DNA of 64,000 nucleotides, from contig CAZIKN010000001.1 in NCBI GenBank assembly GCA_964539805.1, positions 84,750 through 148,749 on the forward strand, in the 5' to 3' direction. The position numbers and the translations under genes are program-made. This document shows, piece after piece, positions 54,099 to 61,088 of the stretch (position 1 is the first letter of the stretch; every line of letters begins with the position of its first letter). The DNA is from M3007 sp964539805 (GTDB taxonomy: Bacteria; Bacteroidota; Bacteroidia; Chitinophagales; Saprospiraceae). The notes under the pieces are model-generated. The model made no database searches and was not told the DNA's origin. It saw nothing but the letters and a program-made list of their open reading frames with translations.

Positions 54099-55235
54099 AT
54101 GTACAATTCGAAGAGGTGCGTACTAAACCCCATTTCTACTGCTGCCAAAATTGCTGTACTACTCATCAGTATGATCAACTGGCAGAGCGTTTTTGCTCAA
54201 TGCACCTCGTTGGTGACACACCAGTCCGGGACAGTTCAGATTGGATGCACACAAGTGACGGTAGTGCCCCAAGGCCAAACAGATGAACTGACTTTTTGCG
54301 GTATAGGCCCTTATTTAGCCGGTGATTCCCCACCAGGGAGTTATTTGTTTACATTTTCTCCTCCGGTGTCCGGTGTGAATCTTGACATAACCGGCGTAGA
54401 TAATAATTTGAGTAGTTTCAATGAGGAGGTATCATTTGAAATAAATGGCAATTTTTACCCGATCACAGTTCCAGGTTTCCCGGGTGGCTGTGGCGTTAAC
54501 ACACTGATCATTCTGCCAAATGGCAGGTTAGGCTCTCCTGCAGGAACCAGCTCTTGGGTAAACCAGCAAATAACGGAAAACATTACTACGCTCAAAGTAG
54601 AAAATGTGGTCACGGCAGGCTTTCCTGTGGGTTTTGTGTTTACGCTTAGGTTTTGTGAAGTATGCTGCCCTACCAATGCAGGCGTGCTTGCAGGAGGTCC
54701 ATTTCAAATCTGCCTTCCACAAGCAGTTTCCTTTGCGCCTGCCACCCAGACAAACCTCGAATCAAACGATTTGCTTCAGTATGTTTTATACGCTGATGCT
54801 AATGACCCTGAAGGCAGCATCATCGCCATCAGCAACACACCAACATTCGCTTTCAACCCCGCCACCATGCAGACAGGCATCACCTACTACATCGCTGCTA
54901 TGGCGGGCAACAACCTGAATGGCAATGTGGATTTGAACGATCCTTGCCTTGATTTTTCCAATGCCTTGACCGTGGTCTGGTACCAACAGCCTTCGGTGGC
55001 TTTTGCTGTTGCGAACCAGGAAGTCTGCTCGGGTGGCTGCATCAACGTAGATGTGACGCTCACTGGCATTCCGCCTTTTACCCTCACTTATACCGCAGGC
55101 AATTGGCTGACCCAAACCCAAACCTTTTCCTCCAACACGGGAACAATCGTTGTATGTCCGCCCACAGGTACACCAGTGGGCACAGTTGCCCTTTCGGCAA
55201 CATCTTTGTCCGACGCGAAGTGCCTTTGTGATTGA
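54099..55235 (+). CDS. Secreted protein without sorting domain, probably truncated
   Basis: A 378-residue exported protein (signal peptide to VFAQ). It is rich in Thr, Ser, Pro, Asn and Cys, with beta-sandwich features. The last 90 residues (VWYQQPSVAFAVANQEVCS shortened to FAVANQEVCSGGCINV, then GIPPFTLTYTAGNW) look like a repeated unit of larger T9SS adhesins, where a further unit or a sorting domain would normally follow CLC. Here the frame stops right after KCLCD at 55235, so it seems to have lost its C-terminus and may be secreted but not surface-attached, or be a decaying gene. It lies 27 bases after array copy 4. No remnant of a sorting domain is seen in the next 90 bases. Confidence 0.7.
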   Translation: MYNSKRCVLNPISTAAKIAVLLISMINWQSVFAQCTSLVTHQSGTVQIGCTQVTVVPQGQTDELTFCGIGPYLAGDSPPGSYLFTFSPPVSGVNLDITGVDNNLSSFNEEVSFEINGNFYPITVPGFPGGCGVNTLIILPNGRLGSPAGTSSWVNQQITENITTLKVENVVTAGFPVGFVFTLRFCEVCCPTNAGVLAGGPFQICLPQAVSFAPATQTNLESNDLLQYVLYADANDPEGSIIAISNTPTFAFNPATMQTGITYYIAAMAGNNLNGNVDLNDPCLDFSNALTVVWYQQPSVAFAVANQEVCSGGCINVDVTLTGIPPFTLTYTAGNWLTQTQTFSSNTGTIVVCPPTGTPVGTVALSATSLSDAKCLCD

Positions 55236-55325
55236 ATACTCAGGGTGGGTAGTATGAATTAGACTTGTTGCTTTTCCTGACAACTGTTTGGGATAAATGG
55301 CATGCCCATTTCATAACTTTTGTTT

Positions 55326-55333
55326 TACCTTTG
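55326..55333 (+). promoter_or_regulatory. Candidate -7 box of the methionine locus
   Basis: TACCTTTG followed by TG matches TAnnTTTG and lies 33 bases before the riboswitch, as expected for a transcript that begins with it. Confidence 0.55.
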
Positions 55334-55366
55334 TGCCAGTTCATTAAGATTGTCCCTCTTGGGGCA

Positions 55367-55486
55367 GGTTCATCAAGAAAGGCAGAGGGAACGGCCCTGT
55401 GAAGCCTTGGCAACCTGATAGCGACCAATTCCGTCGTTTTTAAGGTGCCAATTCCGTCGCGATCAACAGATTTCGACAGATGGATC
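55367..55486 (+). promoter_or_regulatory. SAM-I (S-box) riboswitch
   Basis: The conserved S-box core is recognisable: atcaagaaaggcagaggga, then ggccctgtgaagccttggc with aacc, then aaggtgccaattcc and the closing strand gatggatc. The P1 helix pairs 55367-55374 with 55479-55486 (8 bp with wobbles). It senses S-adenosylmethionine and in most bacteria turns off methionine genes when SAM is high. A hairpin follows (55515-55555) and the first gene is 200 bases on. Confidence 0.92.
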
Positions 55487-55514
55487 AGAGGCACGGATTT
55501 CTTCACTTCGCAAG

Positions 55515-55555
55515 AAAATGGGTTCCTTCTGGTTCATCCGGGGGGAACCCATTTT
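55515..55555 (+). terminator. Hairpin after the SAM riboswitch, possible expression platform
   Basis: A perfect 12-bp stem aaaatgggttcc/ggaacccatttt (55515-55526 with 55544-55555) with a 17-base loop. It is followed by a broken T run (atttgt), so it could be an intrinsic terminator controlled by the riboswitch. I could not find a clear anti-terminator pairing by eye. Confidence 0.65.
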
Positions 55556-55686
55556 ATTTGTACAAAAGACTTGTTGCGGTGGGAGACCATCCGGTTAAGT
55601 ACAATGTGCTAATCTGCTGATTTTCAACGCATTAGTTCACATAATACTATAAACTAAATTTAATGTAGCACTTAATAATATTATTT

Positions 55687-56115
55687 ATGAAAATTGAACT
55701 TAAACGCCTCAACAAGGCCGTGCACTTTGAATGCCGCAACGAGGAAGGCCTGACCATACATACCGATGGCTCGCCAGAAATTGGCGGTGAAGGCAGAGGG
55801 CCGCGCCCCATGCAATTGCTCCTGATGAGCCACGCCGCTTGCAGCAGCATTGATGTCGTGACGTTGCTGCAAAAAATGCGGCAGCCGCTCGAGGACATCC
55901 GCGTGGAAGTGGATGGGGAACGGGATACCACACAAGTACCGGCCATTTTTAAAAAAATTCACCTGCACTATATCCTGACGGGCCATATTGAGCGCGAAAA
56001 GGCCGAAAAAGCCATTGCGCTTTCTGTGGAAAAATACTGTTCTGTGGGTGTAATGTTGTCCAAGTCTGCTGAAATCACCTGGTCTTTAGCCATCATAAAT
56101 CCAGCCCAAGCATGA
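55687..56115 (+). CDS. OsmC family protein
   Basis: A 142-residue OsmC/Ohr-fold protein. The two redox-type Cys are at AACSSIDVV and KYCSVGVML; the family uses such Cys to reduce organic hydroperoxides, though many members have other roles. The short N-terminal beta part (MKIELKRLNKAVHFEC) and GPRPMQLLLMSHAAC are typical. It lies downstream of the SAM riboswitch and its stop codon overlaps the start of the methionine fusion gene by 4 bases (ATGA), so it is coregulated and probably translationally coupled. A link to sulfide or persulfide handling in methionine synthesis is a guess from position. Confidence 0.88.
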   Translation: MKIELKRLNKAVHFECRNEEGLTIHTDGSPEIGGEGRGPRPMQLLLMSHAACSSIDVVTLLQKMRQPLEDIRVEVDGERDTTQVPAIFKKIHLHYILTGHIEREKAEKAIALSVEKYCSVGVMLSKSAEITWSLAIINPAQA

Positions 56116-58322
56116 ATTTTGAAACCCAAGCCATACGCCTCCAAACAGAGCGCAGTCAGCACCGCGAGCACAGCACGCCTATATTTCCCACCTCCAGTTT
56201 TGTTTTTGAGGATGCCGAACAGATGCGCGCACTTTTCGCCGATGAGCAAGAAGGCAATATTTACAGCCGATTTACCAATCCGACGGTTCGTGAATTTGAG
56301 GAAAAAATAGCAAAACTCGAAGGAGTGGATGATGCCTTTGCCACAGCCACAGGCATGGCTGCCGTATATGCTTCTTTTATGGCTTTGCTCCAAAAAGGTG
56401 ATCATTTAATCTGTTCACGCGCCGTTTTTGGCTCTACACACACCATCGTGGGCCAATTTTTGCCCAAATGGGGCATTGAAACCACCCTGATTGACCCTTC
56501 CAGGCCAGAGAACTGGCAGGCGGCCCTGCGACCCAATACACGCATGATTTTTTTAGAAACACCCACCAATCCGGGACTCGAACTGGTTGACCTCGAATTT
56601 GCGGGCAAATTTGCGCATGAAAACGGCCTCATCCTGAACGTGGACAACTGCTTTGCCACGCCCTATTTGCAACAACCAGCCCGCTGGGGGGCGCATATCA
56701 TCACACATTCCGCCACAAAATTTATTGACGGACAAGGCAGGGTACTCGGGGGAATAATTTGTGGTCAACGCGATTTGATCGCCGAAGTGCGCAAATTTTG
56801 CCGCTCCACTGGGCCAACCCTTTCGCCATTCAATGCCTGGGTATTGAGCAAGAGCCTCGAGACACTTGCCGTCCGCATGGATCGCCACTGTGACAATGCT
56901 GTTCAGGTGGCCGATTATTTGGAAAAACACCCTGCTGTGGAGCGCGTCATTTATCCGTTTTCCCCAACGCACCCCGATTATAATACCGCTAAGAAGCAGA
57001 TGAAAAAAGGCGGTGGCTTAGTGGCTTTTGAAGTTAAAGGCGGCATTGCCGCAGGGCGGCGTTTTTTGGACAAACTAAAAATGTTGTCGCTCTCCGCCAA
57101 CCTTGGCGACACCCGAAGCATAGCCACACACCCGGCATCCACCACCCATGCGCGCCTTACACCCGAAGCCAGGCAGGAGGCCGGGATCACCGATGGCCTT
57201 ATCCGCATATCTGTGGGCCTTGAAGACGTAAATGACATTCTGCAAGACATTGGGCAAGCCCTCGAAACAGGCGATTATACCATTCCTGTTAACATCAATA
57301 AGCTACAATATTTCAAGTCCAAACAGGCCTTTCCGCTTGAAAACGGAGGTGTTTTATCCGAACTAACCATTGCTTACCACAGCTTTGGCCAGCTCAATGC
57401 GACACGCGATAATGTCATCTGGGTTTGCCATGCCCTTACAGCCAATTCGGACGTATCGGATTGGTGGTCGGGACTGTTTGGCGCAGGCAATGTATTTGAC
57501 CCGGAGAAATATTTTATTGTTTGCGCCAACATCATAGGCTCCTGCTATGGAAGTACAGGCGCACGGAGCCTTAACCCTGCCACTGGTCGTGTGTATGGCA
57601 AGGATTTCCCTTTGGTCAGCATACGGGATCAGGCCAAAGCTCACGATCTGTTGCGCGAGCATCTGGGCATATCAGCAATAGCCCTTTGTATTGGAGGCTC
57701 TTGCGGAGGCCATCAGGTACTGGAATTTGCCTGCCTCATTCCTGAAAAAATAAAAAAAATGGCCCTTTTGGTGTGCGCTGCCCGCGAATCAGCATGGGCG
57801 ATTGGCATCCATGAAGCCCAACGCATGGCCCTCACTGCCGACCCCACGCTCTGGGACTATTCCTCTGATCAGGCAGGAGAAGCAGGATTGCGTGCCGCAC
57901 GCGCCATAGGTTTGTTGAGTTACCGCACCATAGAAGCCTACAGGACTACCCAAAACGACGAGGATGGCAGGCTCGAGGGTTTTAGGGCTGCGGGGTACCA
58001 GCAACACCAGGGCGAAAAATTAGTGCGACGCTTTTATGCACAGTGCTATTATCACCTCACACGTACCTTGGACACACACCACATCGGGCGTGGACGAGCG
58101 GGCCTGGAATCGGCCCTTCAGCAACTGACCATGCCAGCTTTTGTTTTTTCCATTGAAAAAGACTTGCTCATCCCCCCATTTGAGCAGCAATTGTTGACAA
58201 AGTATCTGCCCAATGGCCAGTTGGTCACCCTTGATTCGCCTTATGGACATGACGGTTTTTTAATCGAAACTTCCTTTCTACGCGATCATTTATTGGCTTT
58301 TTTGAAGGTTGATGAGTCCTAA
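56112..58322 (+). CDS. Fusion of trans-sulfuration PLP enzyme (MetZ/MetY-like) and homoserine O-acetyltransferase (MetX)
   Basis: 736 residues with two enzymes on one chain. The N-terminal part (1-390) is a Cys/Met metabolism PLP enzyme: YSRFTNPT (51-58), ETPTNP (149-154), VDNCFATPY (Asp178) and the PLP lysine in HSATKFIDG (Lys203). This subgroup includes O-acyl-homoserine sulfhydrylase and cystathionine gamma-synthase. The C-terminal part (about 400-736) is an alpha/beta hydrolase of the MetX type: GNVFDPEKYFIVCANIIG shortened to FDPEKYFIVCANI, nucleophile Ser530 in GGSCGG, Asp684 in EKDLLIPP and His713 in YGHDGFLIE. MetX acetylates homoserine and the N-terminal domain would then use the product with sulfide, giving homocysteine, so intermediates could pass between domains. 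Under SAM riboswitch control. Confidence 0.92.
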   Translation: MNFETQAIRLQTERSQHREHSTPIFPTSSFVFEDAEQMRALFADEQEGNIYSRFTNPTVREFEEKIAKLEGVDDAFATATGMAAVYASFMALLQKGDHLICSRAVFGSTHTIVGQFLPKWGIETTLIDPSRPENWQAALRPNTRMIFLETPTNPGLELVDLEFAGKFAHENGLILNVDNCFATPYLQQPARWGAHIITHSATKFIDGQGRVLGGIICGQRDLIAEVRKFCRSTGPTLSPFNAWVLSKSLETLAVRMDRHCDNAVQVADYLEKHPAVERVIYPFSPTHPDYNTAKKQMKKGGGLVAFEVKGGIAAGRRFLDKLKMLSLSANLGDTRSIATHPASTTHARLTPEARQEAGITDGLIRISVGLEDVNDILQDIGQALETGDYTIPVNINKLQYFKSKQAFPLENGGVLSELTIAYHSFGQLNATRDNVIWVCHALTANSDVSDWWSGLFGAGNVFDPEKYFIVCANIIGSCYGSTGARSLNPATGRVYGKDFPLVSIRDQAKAHDLLREHLGISAIALCIGGSCGGHQVLEFACLIPEKIKKMALLVCAARESAWAIGIHEAQRMALTADPTLWDYSSDQAGEAGLRAARAIGLLSYRTIEAYRTTQNDEDGRLEGFRAAGYQQHQGEKLVRRFYAQCYYHLTRTLDTHHIGRGRAGLESALQQLTMPAFVFSIEKDLLIPPFEQQLLTKYLPNGQLVTLDSPYGHDGFLIETSFLRDHLLAFLKVDES

Positions 58323-58363
58323 TGCGATTACTTTACAAACCATAAGATCAACAGACAATATAT

Positions 58364-59332
58364 ATGAATATGTCCCCATTCAAACGATTCCACAACCTGT
58401 TCTACCCGGATGCCTTTCAAGGTGAAGGCCGCACCAGCAACTATTTTGAGGGCTGGTATTTTAAAATGGTCAGCGCAGATATGCGGCACGCCATAGCGGT
58501 TATTCCGGGCATTTCCCTGGATGCAGAAGGGCGTGGCCATGCTTTTATCCAGGTGATGGATGGCAAAGCCTGCAAAGCATATTATCATAAGTTTGCACTG
58601 GCAGATTTTCGGGCCACAGCGCGTAATTTTGAGGTTTGGGTTGGGAAAAATTATTTTTCAGCACAACGGATCTCCCTTGACCTGCCGGGCCTTAAGGGGG
58701 AAGTATTATTTGAAAATACTATTACGTGGCCTAAAATGTTGGGTGCGCCAGGTATCATGGGCTGGTATTCTTTTGTGCCTTTTATGCAATGCAACCACGG
58801 TATAGTGAGCATGAATCACGGATTGAAAGGTTATTTGCACTTAAATGGAGAAGAAGTAACCGTGGGTGGTGGCAAGGGCTATATTGAAAAAGACTGGGGC
58901 AGCTCGTTCCCCAAGGCATATACCTGGATGCAAAGCAATCATTTCGATAGCTTTGATCGGGCATCATTAATGGCCTCAGTGGCTCATATACCGTGGTTGG
59001 GCAGTTATTTTATTGGTTTTATCAGCGGTTTTTGGATAGAAGGCCGACTGTTTCGTTTTGCTACTTACACAGGTGCACGCAAACACCTGAGTATCAGGGA
59101 CGAACAATTGGAACTCATCCTTATAAATCCTAAAACAGAGCTCCGCATCTTGGCACGGCAGGCTGCTGGCACGGCCCTGATTTCCCCGCTTTCGGGTGCC
59201 ATGACGGGCAAAATAAATGAAAGTTTACAAGCCGTTTTACAGGTGGAACTACGGGAAAAGGGGAAATTGATTTTTGAAGGCAAGGGCACTAACGCCGGGC
59301 TGGAAGTAGTGGGGGAAGTGGATAAAATGTGA
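58364..59332 (+). CDS. Tocopherol cyclase-like protein
   Basis: A 322-residue protein resembling the tocopherol cyclase family of plants and cyanobacteria: FQGEGRTSNYFEGWYFKMVS shortened to SNYFEGWYFKMV near the start, IMGWYSFVPFMQC, then GYIEKDWGSSFPKAY and WMQSNH, which are the most conserved parts. In plants the enzyme closes the chroman ring of vitamin E. In a heterotrophic Bacteroidota that reaction is unlikely, so a related lipid-ring or lipid-binding role is more probable (inference). No signal peptide is seen. The gene follows the methionine fusion by 41 bases without a visible terminator, so it may be read with it, and ends at a hairpin repeat. Confidence 0.85.
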   Translation: MNMSPFKRFHNLFYPDAFQGEGRTSNYFEGWYFKMVSADMRHAIAVIPGISLDAEGRGHAFIQVMDGKACKAYYHKFALADFRATARNFEVWVGKNYFSAQRISLDLPGLKGEVLFENTITWPKMLGAPGIMGWYSFVPFMQCNHGIVSMNHGLKGYLHLNGEEVTVGGGKGYIEKDWGSSFPKAYTWMQSNHFDSFDRASLMASVAHIPWLGSYFIGFISGFWIEGRLFRFATYTGARKHLSIRDEQLELILINPKTELRILARQAAGTALISPLSGAMTGKINESLQAVLQVELREKGKLIFEGKGTNAGLEVVGEVDKM

Positions 59333-59367
59333 TCTTTATTTGAACCACAAAAGACAATCTAATGCTC

Positions 59368-59429
59368 ACCACAAAAGGCACAATAGAACACAAAATAGGC
59401 CTTATGTGTACTTTTGTGCCTTTTTTGGT
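59368..59429. repeat. Dispersed hairpin repeat, single copy
   Basis: Arms 59368-59392 and 59405-59429 pair over 25 positions with about three mismatches. The sequence, accacaaaaggcacaatag on the left, is the same family as the tandem array at 63.7-64 kb, and its left flank aatgctcacc resembles the array spacer aatgcttacc. It lies between two convergent genes and could act as a bidirectional terminator. Confidence 0.85.
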
Positions 59430-59439
59430 TCAAAAAAAC

Positions 59440-60834
59440 TCAACCACCATGGTGCGGCCCAAATTGCTCCAATAGCCATTCCCTGCCGATCAACATCGTT
59501 TCATTACCGATTTTGGCCCTTATTTTTTCCACTTCCTGGGCATCCAACCAATTAAGCGCCATTAATTTTTGAGTATATTTGACCAAATTCAAGTAATAGG
59601 TACGGTGATAACCTAAGGTGGTCTTGCGGCGAATGTAGTTTTTCATCGCTTCCAGATGCGACTCCAGCAGATCATACTCGCGGGTTTCATAGTATATTTT
59701 CAAGGCCATGGACTTGGCGGCTAAACTGATAAGAGGGTCGTGGTAATTCGCGCTTTGCAACAAGGGCAACAATACATCATAACGTTTGCGGGCAAACTCC
59801 AATCGGGCCAGGTTAAAACTGTAGGTCGCCTCACGGTAAGTGCGTTCCAGCGTAGTGCGATATTGGCTGATAAATTGCTCTACCCAATCATATTCCTGTA
59901 TGGTGATGCCCGCTCCTACAATATTGTGAAAAGTAAAGCGCGATAAAACACCATTTTCCAATAAATACTCTTTTTGAAGCCCATCTTTATAGAAATCCAT
60001 AATATCCTGATAGAAAATACCATGCCCCTCGTTTGCTCTTTTGATACAATAATTGATGGCAAACAGGTGCAGGTCCCGGATCTCTTCCGTATCAAATTGC
60101 CTGTCTTGTGCTAATAACAATTGTTTGAATGCATTGAAATAATCCAATACCTGTGGCGCTTCCAACATTTTCAGGCAATAATACCAAATAGCAACGGCAG
60201 GAATGCTCAATAGTGCATCACGCAAAACCACCGCTTCCACCTCTTCCCGAAAAGGCAAAGCCCCTTCAGACTTGTAAACGTTTTTTTGGGCACGCTGGAG
60301 GCAAAAAAGACGGAGCTTTTGAGTCGCCCAAAGCACATCAGCATTTTGGGAGAGCGCTGAAAGATAATGCCCGTCTCCCGGATTACGAACGCTCATGAAG
60401 CGAGCTTCTTCCCAAAGCACCTGCCCCATGGTCGTGTAATAATCGGGATTTCGGAGGGCTTGTTTTTCGAGAGCAGATTTGGCTGTTTTGAGTGCTTCGT
60501 TAAAGTGGGTTTCCAAATTGCGTTCCCTGACCGCCCTGAGCAGGTGGCATTGCGGTGCTGCCAGCGTTTTTTGCCACTGCTGAAATGCCAAAAACTGCTC
60601 AGCTGCCTGCTGTAGGTAGCTCATGACCAAACGCATCTTTTGCCCGTCAAAGGCTGTGTCAGGATACACATAAGCATAGGTATCTTGGCGTGGCTCCAAT
60701 GGGTTATGGCCCAACCATTCATATAAACGGATTACGTCTGTACGGGTATTGAACAAGGGTGACTCCAAAAAAAAGCGAAAAAGGCGCAATTCTACCTTGC
60801 CCATTGCCTTTAAAGTGTACTCAATTTTTGTCAT
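59440..60834 (-). CDS. Helical protein of unknown function, Bacteroidota type
   Basis: A 464-residue protein with no signal peptide. It is almost entirely amphipathic helix with TPR-like spacing (YYTTMGQVLWEEARFMSV, FNLARLEFARKRYDVLLPLL, IYYETREYDLLESHLEAMK). The N-terminus MTKIEYTLKAMGKVELRLF is compact and charged, ending RFFLESPLFNTRTDVIRLYEWL. I do not recognise a named family, though similar long helical cytoplasmic proteins are common in this phylum. Its promoter region overlaps that of the divergent T9SS cargo gene at 61089, so the two may be regulated together. Confidence 0.72.
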   Translation of the reverse strand: MTKIEYTLKAMGKVELRLFRFFLESPLFNTRTDVIRLYEWLGHNPLEPRQDTYAYVYPDTAFDGQKMRLVMSYLQQAAEQFLAFQQWQKTLAAPQCHLLRAVRERNLETHFNEALKTAKSALEKQALRNPDYYTTMGQVLWEEARFMSVRNPGDGHYLSALSQNADVLWATQKLRLFCLQRAQKNVYKSEGALPFREEVEAVVLRDALLSIPAVAIWYYCLKMLEAPQVLDYFNAFKQLLLAQDRQFDTEEIRDLHLFAINYCIKRANEGHGIFYQDIMDFYKDGLQKEYLLENGVLSRFTFHNIVGAGITIQEYDWVEQFISQYRTTLERTYREATYSFNLARLEFARKRYDVLLPLLQSANYHDPLISLAAKSMALKIYYETREYDLLESHLEAMKNYIRRKTTLGYHRTYYLNLVKYTQKLMALNWLDAQEVEKIRAKIGNETMLIGREWLLEQFGPHHGG

Positions 60835-60908
60835 TTCTTTTTTTTATTCTTTACCTAAAATTATTAAAATCAAATATTTAAACAATTTTAGTATTAAAAA
60901 GCACTCTA

Positions 60909-60940
60909 CAAAAGTAAGAAAATGATTTTGTACTGCCAAC
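60909..60940 (-). promoter_or_regulatory. Candidate promoter of the helical protein gene
   Basis: Minus-strand TACTTTTG (60909-60916) has GTTG (60937-60940) upstream with a 20-nt spacer. It overlaps the divergent plus-strand promoter at 60927-60958. Confidence 0.55.
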
Positions 60941-60958
60941 AATAGCGCCCCACTTTTG
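60927..60958 (+). promoter_or_regulatory. Candidate promoter of the T9SS cargo gene
   Basis: TTTG (60927-60930), a 20-nt spacer and CACTTTTG (60951-60958). The leader to the ATG at 61089 is about 125 bases and contains an inverted repeat (60976-61046). Confidence 0.55.
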
Positions 60959-60975
60959 CATCAGAATTCAATATT

Positions 60976-61046
60976 GGCAAAGGATATGGGTTATGAAAGA
61001 CATTTTGACCGACCGTACCTTACATCCGCAACCAATATCCTTTGCC
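60976..61046 (+). repeat. Inverted repeat in the leader of the T9SS cargo gene
   Basis: ggcaaaggatatgggtt (60976-60992) and aaccaatatcctttgcc (61030-61046) are complementary at 16 of 17 positions, with 37 bases between. It lies in the transcribed leader and could form a large hairpin that affects expression. Confidence 0.7.
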
Positions 61047-61088
61047 TTTGAACACTCATGTCATCACCACTAAAAAAGACTTCATCTC

